From: CAIVPM01 sp964615145
GTDB lineage: Bacteria; Bacteroidota; Bacteroidia; Chitinophagales; Chitinophagaceae
Length of the DNA stretch: 64,000 nt
NCBI GenBank assembly: GCA_964615145.1
Contig: CAZTOP010000003.1
Span: 1 to 64,000, forward strand
Reading direction: 5' to 3'
Notes under the pieces: generated by a model
Seen by the model: only the letters and a program-made list of their open reading frames with translations
Told to the model about the DNA's origin: nothing
Databases searched by the model: none
Translations under genes and position numbers: made by a program
In this document: positions 1 to 9,052 of the stretch, piece by piece
Numbering within the stretch: the stretch's first letter is position 1
How the letters are laid out: each line of letters starts with the position of its first letter

Positions 1-148
1 CTCTCATATTTTCCCAAAGTGCATAACCATAGGGTTTAATAACCATACAACCACGAACTGCTGTATAATCAGCTAGTCCTCCTTTTAAAATAAGATCATT
101 ATACCATTGACTGTAATCTGCTGCTCTTGATGTTAATTCTTTTGCCAT
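1..148 (-). CDS. proS: Prolyl-tRNA synthetase, N-terminal fragment (runs off the window)
   Basis: Reading leftward from the ATG at 148-146 gives 49 codons, beginning MAKELTSRAADYSQWYNDL and containing AVRGCMVIKPYGYALWE. This matches the N-terminus of the class II prolyl-tRNA synthetase of the short, archaeal/eukaryal-like type common in Bacteroidota, where the VRGCMVIKPYGYA stretch opens the catalytic domain. The enzyme charges tRNA-Pro in the cytoplasm. Only the first tenth or so of the protein lies here, so motifs 1-3 and the anticodon domain cannot be checked. It is divergent from the lipoprotein gene at 360. Confidence 0.9.
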   Translation of the reverse strand, partial: MAKELTSRAADYSQWYNDLILKGGLADYTAVRGCMVIKPYGYALWENMR

Positions 149-169
149 TAGTTTTTGTTTGTAAATTTG

Positions 170-219
170 AGGTTTGATATTCAGGGTTCATTTACTTTAA
201 ACCCTCAACTATAAAACCT
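170..219. repeat. Nested inverted repeat in the proS leader
   Basis: Two nested pairs are visible: AGGTTT (170-175) with AAACCT (214-219), and AGGGTT (183-188) with AACCCT (200-205). The element lies 22 bp upstream of the proS ATG and can fold in either strand's RNA. The rest of 149-359 looks like plain AT-rich promoter DNA between divergent genes; I could not identify a convincing promoter there. Confidence 0.5.
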
Positions 220-359
220 TAAACTTTTTTTATGTTTTCTTTAACAAATTATTTTGCCAATTAACGTTGTATGGTCGAATATTTGTTATCACTTTGTAGA
301 AGTGAAGTGAAAGCAGCAAATGTAAGAACTTCGTTTTTATCCATTTTAAAACTTGTTTT

Positions 360-1124
360 ATGAATTATAAATTTTTACTACCAGCTTTATTAACAATTGT
401 TTTATCATCTTGCTCGTCAAGATATAAAACAACACAAACTCCGGATGATTTATATTATTCTCCAAGTACTCAGACAGAAGATGAAAAAGCAGAAACTAAC
501 AATAACACTTCTACAGGAAATAACTATTACGGAAACTACAACTACTATGATAATTATTTTCTTCGCCACAAGGTAAGAAATAGGTATTTATGGAGTAACA
601 TTGATGACTATGGATACTGGAATGATACAAGATATTGTCATACCCCAAGCAATTGGAGTTATTATAACAATTATTATGGTTATAATAGTTATTACAATGG
701 CTGGAACAATTGCTACAGTTATGGTTACAATGGTTTCTATGGCGGATATTACAGTCCTTATTTAAACCCATATTTTAACTATGGATATTATGGCAATGGT
801 TGGAACAATAGTTATTGGAACACCAATCATAATAATTATGGCTCTGGTAATACAAAAGCATCGGCTTACAATAACATTAAGACATATTATAACCACAATT
901 ATAATAACACAAATTACTCAGCAGGAAGCAATCAAGGTGTTAATATTTCAAATGATCCTAAGGTTAGCAGACCCAAAAAATCTAATAATGGCAGTTCGTG
1001 GAGTGCCCCTGTAAGAACTTTTAGCAATCCTTCAACAACACCAAGTAGCAATACAGGAGGAAGTAGTGGTGGATTTAATAGCAGTGGTAGCAATAGTAAC
1101 AAACCAAGAGCTGGAAGGGGATAA
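360..1124 (+). CDS. Tyr/Asn/Gly-rich secreted lipoprotein of unknown function
   Basis: The 254-aa product starts with a lipoprotein signal (MNYKFLLPALLTIVLSSC) whose lipobox cysteine is residue 18, so it should be lipid-anchored in the envelope. The mature part is low complexity. Residues 40-180 are dominated by Tyr, Asn and Gly with recurring NNYYG/YNSYYNG words, and the tail is Ser/Gly/Asn-rich and ends in basic residues (KPRAGRG). No catalytic domain is recognisable. Such compositions occur in Bacteroidota surface and adhesive proteins, but I cannot assign a role. The porin-like gene 89 bp downstream has the same orientation and may be co-transcribed. Confidence 0.75.
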   Translation: MNYKFLLPALLTIVLSSCSSRYKTTQTPDDLYYSPSTQTEDEKAETNNNTSTGNNYYGNYNYYDNYFLRHKVRNRYLWSNIDDYGYWNDTRYCHTPSNWSYYNNYYGYNSYYNGWNNCYSYGYNGFYGGYYSPYLNPYFNYGYYGNGWNNSYWNTNHNNYGSGNTKASAYNNIKTYYNHNYNNTNYSAGSNQGVNISNDPKVSRPKKSNNGSSWSAPVRTFSNPSTTPSSNTGGSSGGFNSSGSNSNKPRAGRG

Positions 1125-1126
1125 TG

Positions 1127-1204
1127 CCCCCAATTTAAAGGGAGTTTACAATTTTTATTTATCAATTTTAAATCAATTCCTTATTCCCCTTTTGGGGCTA
1201 GGGG
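1127..1204. repeat. C4/G4-type intergenic inverted repeat
   Basis: The gap between the lipoprotein stop and the next start holds GCCCCCAATTTAAAGGGAG at its left and CCCCTTTTGGGGCTAGGGG at its right. These are imperfect reverse complements of each other, and the right part is itself a CCCC-TTTT-GGGG hairpin. It ends about 9 bp before the ATG at 1214. The GC-rich runs stand out sharply from the AT-rich surroundings. Confidence 0.5.
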
Positions 1205-1213
1205 TCTATTTTT

Positions 1214-2746
1214 ATGAAAAAGATTTTACTTATATCAAACTTATTTGTTTCATTTTTTTTAAATGCTCAGACACCTGACGATGCATTAAGAACTGCCTGG
1301 TTTACACAAAACGGAACAGCCAGAACCACTGCAATTGGTGGTGTAATGGGTAGTTTAGGGGGCGATATTACCGCAGCCAACATTAACCCAGCAGGCCTTG
1401 GTTTATACAAAACCCAAGAAATGATTTTTACAACCGGAGGAATGAAAAATAATAATCATTTTAACTATAGAGATTCATTAAGCAGTAACGACAAAGGAGT
1501 TTTTAGATACGGAACTATAGGAATGGTTTTTGGCTCAGTAAACCCTTATAAGAAAGAAAGCTTAAAAAGTAGTGCTTTTTCATTTTCATTGAACCAATTG
1601 GCAAGTTATAATAACAGAATAAACTACAAAGGGTTTAACAATTACAGTAGTTTTAGCGAACAATATCTTGAAGAGTTGGTTAGAGATAATGCCGATACCA
1701 TTGCTGCTTTAAGCAACTACATTTATGGATCATCACTAGCTTTCAGAACATATTTAATTGATACAGCTACCGATGCTGCAGGCAAGTTTATTGGCTATCA
1801 AAGTTTAGTTCCAATTTCAACAGGAGTTTTACAAAATTATAATGCTGTAACTCGTGGTGGATACCATGAATTTGCTTTAGGCTTTGCTGGAAATTATAAC
1901 GATAAAGTTTATGTAGGTGGCAGCATTACTATTCCGTTTATTAGCTTTAAGAAAGATTTAACCTACAGCGAAACTGATGCTACAAATAATCCTAACAATA
2001 ATTTTTCTTATTTTAATTATAAAGAATCTTTAAGCTCTTTTGGAATAGGTGTTGGATTAAAGCTGGGAGTAATTTACAAGCCAGCAGATAACCTGCGTTT
2101 AGGGCTTGCTTTCCATACACCACAAGTAATTGGTTTTACCGATAAAATTAGAAGTTCACTAATTACCAACACTGAAGCATATGCTGGAACCAAAAGCGAA
2201 AGCAGTGATAACCTTAACGATAATAAAGCTGGAGAAAGAAAGTATACAATGACCACTCCTTACAGAGCCATTGCAAGCGTTAGCTATATATTTAGCGAAC
2301 TCGAAAACACTAAAAAACAAAGAGGTTTTATTAGTGCCGATATTGAATTTGTAAATTATCGAGGTGCCAGATTTAGTAAAACAAATGACAATGGAGAAGT
2401 AATAAAAAATTATTATAAAGAGTTAAATAGCTCTACTAAAGATATATATAAGGGTAATGTGAATTTTAAAGTTGGGGGCGAGCTGAAATTCGATCCATTT
2501 ATGTTCAGACTTGGTGCTGCATATTACGGTAGTCCTTATAATGATGATAATATAAAAGCTGATAGGCTTGTGTTAAGTGGTGGCATTGGTTACAGAAATA
2601 AAGGAATGTTTATTGATATTTCACTTGCACAATCTATACTAAACGATGTACAATTTCCTTACAGATTAAATGATAAAGCCAACACCTTTGCAGTACAAAC
2701 AGGCAATGTTCAAAATGTAATGATGACCGTTGGGTTTAAATTTTAA
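1214..2746 (+). CDS. OmpP1/FadL-family outer-membrane beta-barrel protein
   Basis: This 510-aa protein has a signal peptide (MKKILLISNLFVSFFLNAQ). The mature start TPDDALRTAWFTQNGTARTTAIGGVMGSLGG is followed by ITAANINPAGLGLY, the N-terminal signature of Bacteroidota OmpP1/FadL/TodX-like porins. The remainder alternates short amphipathic strands and polar loops and ends in a typical barrel C-terminus (MMTVGFKF, terminal Phe). FadL relatives take up hydrophobic compounds; the ligand here is unknown. The stop codon abuts the stop of the convergent CNNM gene with no spacer, so any terminator must lie inside one of the two genes. Confidence 0.8.
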   Translation: MKKILLISNLFVSFFLNAQTPDDALRTAWFTQNGTARTTAIGGVMGSLGGDITAANINPAGLGLYKTQEMIFTTGGMKNNNHFNYRDSLSSNDKGVFRYGTIGMVFGSVNPYKKESLKSSAFSFSLNQLASYNNRINYKGFNNYSSFSEQYLEELVRDNADTIAALSNYIYGSSLAFRTYLIDTATDAAGKFIGYQSLVPISTGVLQNYNAVTRGGYHEFALGFAGNYNDKVYVGGSITIPFISFKKDLTYSETDATNNPNNNFSYFNYKESLSSFGIGVGLKLGVIYKPADNLRLGLAFHTPQVIGFTDKIRSSLITNTEAYAGTKSESSDNLNDNKAGERKYTMTTPYRAIASVSYIFSELENTKKQRGFISADIEFVNYRGARFSKTNDNGEVIKNYYKELNSSTKDIYKGNVNFKVGGELKFDPFMFRLGAAYYGSPYNDDNIKADRLVLSGGIGYRNKGMFIDISLAQSILNDVQFPYRLNDKANTFAVQTGNVQNVMMTVGFKF

Positions 2747-3997
2747 TTATCTCAGTACCTTCATTTTAACCATTTCAATTCTGGTATCGCTAACGTTTAA
2801 AATATCAAATTGATAATTGTCTATAACAATAACTTCTTTTGCAGCAGGTATTGCTTCGTGTCTTGTGATTATATATCCACTTAAAGTTTCAGATTCACTA
2901 TCCTCTGGAAAAGATAAATCATATTGTTCCTTGAGATAATCAAGCTCTAATCTTCCACTAAAAATAAATTCTGATTGGCTAATTTGCTTTTCTACAAACT
3001 CCTCAACATCGTGCTCATCTTTAATTTCACCAAAAATTTCTTCTAATAAGTCTTCCATTGTAATAATGCCTGCAGTGCCACCAAACTCATCAACAACCCA
3101 AGCAATACTTTTATGTTCTTTAGTAAATTTATTAATTAAATCTGCGGCTCCCATGCTTTCTGGCACTACAGGAATTGGTAATAAAATATCTTGAATGGAA
3201 GCAGGTCTTTTATATAAATCTAGTTGATGAACATAACCTTTAATTTCATCAATGCTTTCTTCATAAACAACTAATTTGCTCAGCTTGGTACTAACAAACT
3301 GCTTTTTTATTTCATCAATAGAAGCAGTAATGTCTACACCTTCAATTTCTGTTCTGGGTACTAAACACTCCCTTATTTTAATAGATGGCAAGCTCATTGC
3401 ATTTTTTAACAACTCTTTACTATGTTCAGGATTGTCTTCAGAATGATCTTCATTTTGATTAATGAAATGCTCTAAATCAACGTGTGTAAAAACTTCTGTT
3501 TTATTTTTAACATTGATATTAAAAAGATATTTTAATATCCACTCAGAAATATCAACAAATAATGCTGCTAAAGGTTGTAAAATTTTGTAAAACAAATTAG
3601 CGACTGGTGCAAAAAATGCAAGCAAAGAATCGTTTTTTGCCTTAAATATTGCCTTTGGTAAAAACTCTCCAAATATTAAAACCACTAATGTAGATAATGA
3701 GGCGTCAATTAATAATTGTACAAAATGATTTTTTATTTTAAAAAAACTCTGAATCAGCTCGGTAAAAAGCAAACCGTAAATTACTAAAAAAATATTTAAC
3801 CCAACTAAACAGGCTCCAATAAACTTGGCTGGACTTTCCATAAACTTTCCAAGTATAATACCACTATTTTTTCCTTGCTTTTTTTTAAGCTCAATGCTTA
3901 AACGATTTACACTTACAAAAGCAATTTCGTAACCAGCAAAAAAACCAATAAAGATAAGGGTTAAAACTATCCACCCAAAAGTATAAAGCTCATTCAT
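2747..3997 (-). CDS. CNNM/CBS-domain membrane protein (hemolysin/CorC family)
   Basis: From the ATG at 3997 this is 416 aa; an upstream in-frame GTG at 4003 would add two residues. Residues 1-180 form a CNNM (DUF21) transmembrane domain with about four hydrophobic segments. Two CBS repeats follow (PRTEIEGVDI; SKLVVYEESIDEIKGYVHQLDL), then the GGTAGIITMEDLLEEIFGEI motif that closes the CBS pair, and a C-terminal CorC_HlyC domain (LSGYIITRHEAIP). The family is tied to Mg2+/Co2+ efflux, and a Bacteroidota branch includes the gliding protein GldE. Nothing here distinguishes the two. It is convergent with the porin gene and divergent from the GT2 gene. Confidence 0.85.
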   Translation of the reverse strand: MNELYTFGWIVLTLIFIGFFAGYEIAFVSVNRLSIELKKKQGKNSGIILGKFMESPAKFIGACLVGLNIFLVIYGLLFTELIQSFFKIKNHFVQLLIDASLSTLVVLIFGEFLPKAIFKAKNDSLLAFFAPVANLFYKILQPLAALFVDISEWILKYLFNINVKNKTEVFTHVDLEHFINQNEDHSEDNPEHSKELLKNAMSLPSIKIRECLVPRTEIEGVDITASIDEIKKQFVSTKLSKLVVYEESIDEIKGYVHQLDLYKRPASIQDILLPIPVVPESMGAADLINKFTKEHKSIAWVVDEFGGTAGIITMEDLLEEIFGEIKDEHDVEEFVEKQISQSEFIFSGRLELDYLKEQYDLSFPEDSESETLSGYIITRHEAIPAAKEVIVIDNYQFDILNVSDTRIEMVKMKVLR

Positions 3998-4015
3998 CAG
4001 CACGAAAATAAGGAT

Positions 4016-4032
4016 TTGTATTTATGATACAA
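4016..4032. promoter_or_regulatory. Short dyad between divergent genes (possible operator)
   Basis: TTGTAT-5 bp-ATACAA is a perfect 6-bp dyad in the 74-bp divergent spacer between the CNNM gene and the GT2 gene at 4072. On the minus strand its TTG is followed 19 bp later by TATTTTCG, close to the Bacteroidota -7 consensus TAnnTTTG, about 10 bp upstream of the CNNM start. A short AT-rich dyad could occur by chance, so this is a weak call. Confidence 0.25.
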
Positions 4033-4071
4033 GATTATGATAGTTATGTTTAAAACCTTTTCTTTGTAGCT

Positions 4072-5220
4072 ATGTGGTTTAACATTGTTTTTACTATGTC
4101 TGTTATTTTAATGTTACCTTATGGCATATTAATAACTTATTACAGAAACTGGCTGATTAAACTCACTCAATTTCAATCATCAGGTCACCATCAACCAAAG
4201 ACTTTTTTTTCTATTATTATTCCTGCAAGGAACGAAGAAAATAGTATTACCAATTGTATTTCTTCTATCATAAAACAAAATTATCCCAAACATTTATTTG
4301 AAATTATTGTTATTGATGATCACTCAATTGATGATACAGCAAAAATTGTCATCAATCTTCAGCAACAAAATCAAAACATCGTTTTAATAAAACTTCAAGA
4401 TGAGCTCAATGGAAAAAGGTTAAATGCGTATAAAAAAAAGGCAATTGAAATTGCTATTAAAAAAGCAAAAGGAAATTGGATCATTACTACCGATGCAGAT
4501 TGCACGTTACAACCCAATTGGCTTTCGTTGTACGATGAATATATTTTAAAAAATAACAGTCTTTTAGTAGCGGCACCAGTAATGTTTATTAAAGAAAACA
4601 CAGTATTATCTATTTTTCAACATATAGATTTTATGGCTTTACAAGCTGTTACTGCTGCTACTGTTAGTGCAGGATTTCATAGTATGTGTAATGGTGCAAA
4701 TTTAGCTTACAATAAAAAAACATTTATTGAGGTAGATGGCTTTAATGGGATTGATAATATAGCAAGTGGAGACGATATGTTATTAATGAATAAAATAAAA
4801 GCAAAATACCCAAACCGAATTGGCTATTTGTTTTCAAAAAAAGCAACTGCAACTACCACTGCTATGCCAACCTGGAAGGCATTTTTGAATCAAAGAATCA
4901 GATGGGCAAGTAAAGCAGATAAATATGAAGATAAAAGTTTGCTACCCGTTTTACTGGGTATTTATTTATTAAACTTATTGCTGTTTTTACTCTTTTTTGT
5001 CGGCTTGTTTAACTGGAAGTTATTACTTGTAAACTTTATTTTAATATTAGTTAAAACCATCATTGAGTGGAGGTTTATTAAAGTTGCTTCTAAGTTTTTT
5101 GGCGAAACAAATTTTATACAATTTGCCGTGTTACAACCTTTACATATCAGCTATATGGTTATTGCAGGATGGCTTGGTAAATTTGGAACTTACCACTGGA
5201 AAGGAAGAAGTGTAAAATAA
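4072..5220 (+). CDS. Membrane-bound family 2 glycosyltransferase
   Basis: The 382-aa product has an N-terminal membrane helix, then a GT-A domain: IIPARNEENSITNCI, IIVIDDHSIDDT (nucleotide-binding Asp), TTDADCTL (DxD metal site), SGDDMLLMNKI, and QRIRWASKADKY, which carries the QxxRW motif of processive or polymerising GT2 enzymes. Two or more hydrophobic segments close the protein from about residue 285. This layout suits transfer from a nucleotide sugar at the inner membrane, for example to a lipid carrier. The gene stands apart from the polysaccharide locus, so the substrate is unknown. A microprotein gene is convergent immediately downstream. Confidence 0.85.
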   Translation: MWFNIVFTMSVILMLPYGILITYYRNWLIKLTQFQSSGHHQPKTFFSIIIPARNEENSITNCISSIIKQNYPKHLFEIIVIDDHSIDDTAKIVINLQQQNQNIVLIKLQDELNGKRLNAYKKKAIEIAIKKAKGNWIITTDADCTLQPNWLSLYDEYILKNNSLLVAAPVMFIKENTVLSIFQHIDFMALQAVTAATVSAGFHSMCNGANLAYNKKTFIEVDGFNGIDNIASGDDMLLMNKIKAKYPNRIGYLFSKKATATTTAMPTWKAFLNQRIRWASKADKYEDKSLLPVLLGIYLLNLLLFLLFFVGLFNWKLLLVNFILILVKTIIEWRFIKVASKFFGETNFIQFAVLQPLHISYMVIAGWLGKFGTYHWKGRSVK

Positions 5221-5224
5221 TAAC

Positions 5225-5305
5225 TTAATCTTTAAAAATGCCACTATAAACCATTAAGCCCAGCATTGCTATCATTACTAAAGGTAAAAGAAGTATGTTT
5301 TTCAT
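5225..5305 (-). CDS. Putative 26-aa single-helix membrane microprotein
   Basis: A complete small frame reads MKNILLLPLVMIAMLGLMVY and then SGIFKD and TAA. It has a Lys at the N-terminus, one hydrophobic helix of about 18 residues and a short charged tail, the standard look of a small inner-membrane protein. It occupies the gap between the GT2 stop (5220) and the divergent LolA-like gene. No homologue is recognised. Support is only the intact frame, the composition and the lack of another explanation for the gap. Confidence 0.45.
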   Translation of the reverse strand: MKNILLLPLVMIAMLGLMVYSGIFKD

Positions 5306-5424
5306 GTTTTAATAATTAATCTACTAGACTTTAGTAATTTTTAAAGGTTTATTTAATAAAATAATTTTTTAAGATTATTTAAAAAGTATTAAAGCACACT
5401 ATTTTTACAGAACATAAAATTAAT

Positions 5425-6237
5425 ATGAAAAAAATATTTATTGCATTTGTTACATTGATAACTTTTAATAGTTTACCTGCTCAAAATATTGACACAATAC
5501 TTGCTAAAATTGAGCTATCTAATGGTGGTAAACAAGCTTTTGGTAATGTAAAAACACTTCAATATAATTCTGTTACCAAATTAAATATGATGGGAATGCC
5601 AATTGATATTAGCATGTCTAATATTATTGAAAATGGTAAATTATTTAGAAAAGAAGTTGCAGGAATGATGGGAATGAAAAGTTCTTACACGTTGGTTACA
5701 GATACTGCAGGATATACATCTACACCAACTGTACCAGCTTATGGAGATTTTGCAGGGATGGAAGGTGGTATAAAAAAAATGGATGAAGAAACGTTTAAAA
5801 AAGCTCAACAAAAATTAGATGCAATGCAAGAGTTTGCTACTTTGATTGACACAAAGACAAAAGGAATTAATGTAGAATTTTTAGGAAATAGCAAAATAGA
5901 TAAAGTAGACTGTTATAAACTAAAACTTACTCAGAAAAATGGATTAGTTTCCATTTACTTTATTGATACAAATACCTACTTGATAAAACAAGCGGAAATA
6001 TCTGGAAAGCAAATTATAACTCAGCTAGGAATGGATGGAAGCTCTATGATGGATATGATGGGGGGCAATATAGAAAAACAAAAAATGACAGTTCGTTATG
6101 TAGAATATAAAGACATTGCAGGCATAAAATTTCCTACTAAACAAAAACTTCAATTAGGTGCAGTTGATATAGATATTGAGAATACTGATATTCAAATTAA
6201 CGAGCCCATAGATGCTAAATGGTATAAAGCAAACTAA
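5425..6237 (+). CDS. LolA-like periplasmic (outer-membrane lipoprotein-sorting family) protein
   Basis: The 270-aa protein has a signal peptide (MKKIFIAFVTLITFNSLPAQ), then IDTILAKIELSNGGKQAFGNVKTL, a start typical of Bacteroidota LolA/LolB-fold proteins. Later parts (VDCYKLKLTQKNGLVSIYFID, YLIKQAEISGK, DIAGIKFPTKQKLQLG) look like successive strands of the half-barrel. LolA-fold proteins bind acyl chains in the periplasm; true LolA carries lipoproteins to the outer membrane. Methionine is enriched (GMMGMK, SSMMDMMGG), which may suit binding of a hydrophobic or metal ligand. It stands alone, with its last 4 bp overlapping the convergent small gene. Confidence 0.6.
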   Translation: MKKIFIAFVTLITFNSLPAQNIDTILAKIELSNGGKQAFGNVKTLQYNSVTKLNMMGMPIDISMSNIIENGKLFRKEVAGMMGMKSSYTLVTDTAGYTSTPTVPAYGDFAGMEGGIKKMDEETFKKAQQKLDAMQEFATLIDTKTKGINVEFLGNSKIDKVDCYKLKLTQKNGLVSIYFIDTNTYLIKQAEISGKQIITQLGMDGSSMMDMMGGNIEKQKMTVRYVEYKDIAGIKFPTKQKLQLGAVDIDIENTDIQINEPIDAKWYKAN

Positions 6238-6419
6238 AGTTTTGTAATACAATATAATGGCCAAAGCAATGATTTAATAACTCCAAAATACCAATATTCT
6301 TCGCCAGGAAAAATTACAGTTGCTGCAACCGCACTTGTAACTAAATAAATAACAATTACACCCAAATAGTTGCTGTTATCAACATAATTCTCGTCTCGTT
6401 TTCGCATAGATAAATTCAT
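6234..6419 (-). CDS. Small membrane protein, 61 aa
   Basis: This frame starts at an ATG (6419) and encodes MNLSMRKRDENYVDNSNY, a first hydrophobic helix (LGVIVIYLVTSAVAATVIF), then PGEEYWYFGVIKSLLWPLYCITKL, a second hydrophobic stretch. The charged head and two hydrophobic segments, with a KSLLWPLY-type ending seen in other small membrane proteins, favour a real gene over a shadow frame. It overlaps the 3' end of the convergent LolA-like gene by 4 bp. Function unknown. Confidence 0.5.
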   Translation of the reverse strand: MNLSMRKRDENYVDNSNYLGVIVIYLVTSAVAATVIFPGEEYWYFGVIKSLLWPLYCITKL

Positions 6420-6536
6420 AAAATAATTTTTTAAAACTGGTACGAGGTTAATTCAAGTTCTTACTACAATCATGTACGTACAAACAAGAACTATGGTTGC
6501 CTGATTTAAAAAAAAATTAAAAATTTTCTATGCTTT

Positions 6537-8933
6537 TTACTCAATTATTTTTTCAACATAAGCTAATTTCCCTTCCGAATTAATGCCACAAAGTATAATT
6601 TTAAATTTCTTTGTAAAGTCATTATTATAAAAACTGATAATTGCTTTTTTGTTTGTTGCATCGGTTAAAATGTATGGGTTCCAATATAGTGTTGTTCTAG
6701 TATCAGGAATAGTTACATCATTTTGAACTTCATAGTTCGGTGAATAAAATTCTTTATGTTGAGTGTATCCCTCTAAAAACTTAAAAGGAATTCCTTTGCC
6801 TGGTGTACTTTTAACATCATTCCCTTTTCGAGTATAAATAGCAATTGCCCCACCTGGCGAACCACCTGAACCACCAAAAAAAGGAGGTCGAAATACTTTA
6901 ATATATGCAATATCATTCATGCTCAAATTGCCTGCAGTTACTGCGTCTGAACTCATTTCATCAATAAAAAAACTTGTTGTACTTTGTCTCCATTTCACTT
7001 CAGTTTCCCCATCATTTTCTATAATCTGTAATCCGGGTACCATACCACGTAAATATGTAAATATTGATATTCCACTAGCCGCAGTATTGTCGTTTATTAA
7101 GTCAAATTGATAAGCATCGCCTCCATTAAATAGCCCCGAGGTATATTTATCATCTAACATCGACTTTGGATTTTTTGTTCGTGTTCGAACAGTTACTTCT
7201 TTTAAAACTCCAGATCCTTTTGTATTAACAAGTCTTTTGTACTCATCGTCAAGCCTTTTTTGCTTGGCAAAAAAAGATGTATCAAGCAACAAATATTTGC
7301 TATATGTAGTATCTAAATTAAATTTCGAGGGGGCATTAAATAATCCATTTTTAAATGTCACTTCAGCCGAACGATTGAGTTTATTATTCCCTAAAAAAGT
7401 ATAATAAAGTTGTAAGGTGTCGTAAAAAAAAATATTAGATTTTCCAAAAGTTCCATCTTTTCTAATGGGTAGTATGTATTGCTTTTTGCTACTATCTTTT
7501 GATTGAAGAAAAAGAAAAATATCAGGTTTTTGAATTAAGTCGTTTTTACTAACACCAAAACAATTTCCTAAAATTTCCAGGTATGTACTATCTCTAAATA
7601 CTTTTTGAACTGGCATTTTTCCTTTAGTAATCTCTTGCCAATTATATCTTCTCCAGCCATTAGTAAGCATTACTAAATCCAATCTTTGTTGTGTAGTTTC
7701 ATCATTATTATTAAAATAATATGCAGGGTTATTAATACTCCCTTTAATATCGCCACTCAATAATAATTGACTAAAAATATTTGTGTTGGTATCTGTAACA
7801 GCATCTACATCTGTAATAGCAACAGACATATTATTCAATAAAGTATCATTAACACTTATCTGTACAGAATTCTTACCTCTTTTTCCCAAGTTTTTTGAAA
7901 CAATATTTATAGATGGCAAAAAACTATAATTCTCATTTTTTACAAAAACAATTCTTTCAGATAATGGAACATCGTTACCACTAAAAAGCGTAAACTGCAA
8001 AATACCAGAAGGAAAACTATCTGTTTCAATTTGTACAGTTTGCTTTGTTTTGTTTAAGAGTTTAATATTTGCTCTATAAACTACTTCATTATTGCTTAAT
8101 CCATATAGTTTCAAAAATTTCTTATCTTCTGATGCGTCGTTTGTTCTGGTAATAACAATATTTACAAATTTGCCAACATTTTGTACCTGCATGCCTACCC
8201 CAATATCTTTAACATTTGGTAAAAGCTTGCTATGTTCTATTCCACTATATTCATCCTTGTAATAAAAAGTATACTGTTGTTGTAATGATGGTTCGGCTAT
8301 GTAAAAAGTACCCATTCCATCATAATCAGATTTAACCGAATCTATTAATTCGCCAATATTATTCTTAACAACACCTGAAATATTTATTGGCTTACCGTAT
8401 TGATTAGTTGCTTTAAATGCAATAAAAGTACCAATGCCATTTATAATATCTCCACCTTCAGGGAAGAATTGTACCGTTGATTTTATGTCGGTAAAATTTG
8501 TTTGTATAAAACCTGTTTGTATAACATTAAGATATTTATTAAAGAAAAATGCTGTGTCTTCATTTAACATCCATTTTGTGTATGCTTTTACATGAATAGT
8601 ATTGCCAGAATACTTTTCTGGAATTTGAAACTGCCCTTTTGCTGTTGACTGAAAAATGGGATATGCATCGTGTTTTAGTAACTCACCCTTATCGTTGTAC
8701 CAATCGGCATAAAAATTTTTACTTTGGTTGGATGGCAAACTACCATCCATTATATAAACTTTAAACCAAATTGTTTCGCTGGCTTTATATACTTGCTTAT
8801 CGAAGTGCATATAAATTTTCTCTGCGGCAAATTCATTAGAAATTTTATACAAAATACTATCAACCTTTTGTGAGAATGCTATTTGAAATAAACCAACAAA
8901 TGCCGTAGTTAAAGCAAAAACAAATTTTTTCAT
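6537..8933 (-). CDS. MG2-type/TonB-plug domain protein without a barrel
   Basis: This 798-aa protein has a signal peptide (MKKFVFALTTAFVGLFQIAFS). Next comes a macroglobulin-like domain: AAEKIYMHFDKQVYKASETIWFKVYI is the classic MG2 start, and repeated Ig-like beta stretches run to about residue 560. Near residues 620-720 there is a TonB-receptor plug-like region ending in GGSGGSPGGAIAIYTRKG. No 22-strand barrel follows; only about 75 residues remain. Bacteroidota have many such proteins, often annotated as TonB-dependent receptor plug proteins. They may act in the periplasm or at the outer membrane; the function is not established. A terminator separates it from the polysaccharide locus. Confidence 0.8.
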   Translation of the reverse strand: MKKFVFALTTAFVGLFQIAFSQKVDSILYKISNEFAAEKIYMHFDKQVYKASETIWFKVYIMDGSLPSNQSKNFYADWYNDKGELLKHDAYPIFQSTAKGQFQIPEKYSGNTIHVKAYTKWMLNEDTAFFFNKYLNVIQTGFIQTNFTDIKSTVQFFPEGGDIINGIGTFIAFKATNQYGKPINISGVVKNNIGELIDSVKSDYDGMGTFYIAEPSLQQQYTFYYKDEYSGIEHSKLLPNVKDIGVGMQVQNVGKFVNIVITRTNDASEDKKFLKLYGLSNNEVVYRANIKLLNKTKQTVQIETDSFPSGILQFTLFSGNDVPLSERIVFVKNENYSFLPSINIVSKNLGKRGKNSVQISVNDTLLNNMSVAITDVDAVTDTNTNIFSQLLLSGDIKGSINNPAYYFNNNDETTQQRLDLVMLTNGWRRYNWQEITKGKMPVQKVFRDSTYLEILGNCFGVSKNDLIQKPDIFLFLQSKDSSKKQYILPIRKDGTFGKSNIFFYDTLQLYYTFLGNNKLNRSAEVTFKNGLFNAPSKFNLDTTYSKYLLLDTSFFAKQKRLDDEYKRLVNTKGSGVLKEVTVRTRTKNPKSMLDDKYTSGLFNGGDAYQFDLINDNTAASGISIFTYLRGMVPGLQIIENDGETEVKWRQSTTSFFIDEMSSDAVTAGNLSMNDIAYIKVFRPPFFGGSGGSPGGAIAIYTRKGNDVKSTPGKGIPFKFLEGYTQHKEFYSPNYEVQNDVTIPDTRTTLYWNPYILTDATNKKAIISFYNNDFTKKFKIILCGINSEGKLAYVEKIIE

Positions 8934-8992
8934 ATATAATTATTAAAACAAAATTGAAGGTTAAAAGTTTAAGGAGAACTGAAATAATGAAT

Positions 8993-9027
8993 AAAATAAA
9001 AAAGCACCAACGTGTAAATTGGTGCTT
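8993..9027 (-). terminator. Intrinsic terminator of the polysaccharide locus
   Basis: AAGCACCAA (9002-9010) and TTGGTGCTT (9019-9027) form a perfect 9-bp stem with an 8-nt loop. Read leftward, the stem is followed directly by TTTTTTATTTT. It lies 26 bp past the rfbA stop, at the left end of the leftward gene block, and no other gene intervenes. Confidence 0.85.
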
Positions 9028-9052
9028 TAAATATGCTATCAAAAAAATTAAA

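Noticed and set aside
511..771. 86-aa minus-strand frame rich in Asn, Cys and His inside the lipoprotein gene
   Set aside because: It is the antisense of the low-complexity Tyr/Asn coding region, which naturally lacks stops.
6456..6492. AGTTCTT/AAGAACT hairpin with an inner GTACGTAC
   Set aside because: The loop is long and no T-run follows on either strand; not enough to call a terminator.
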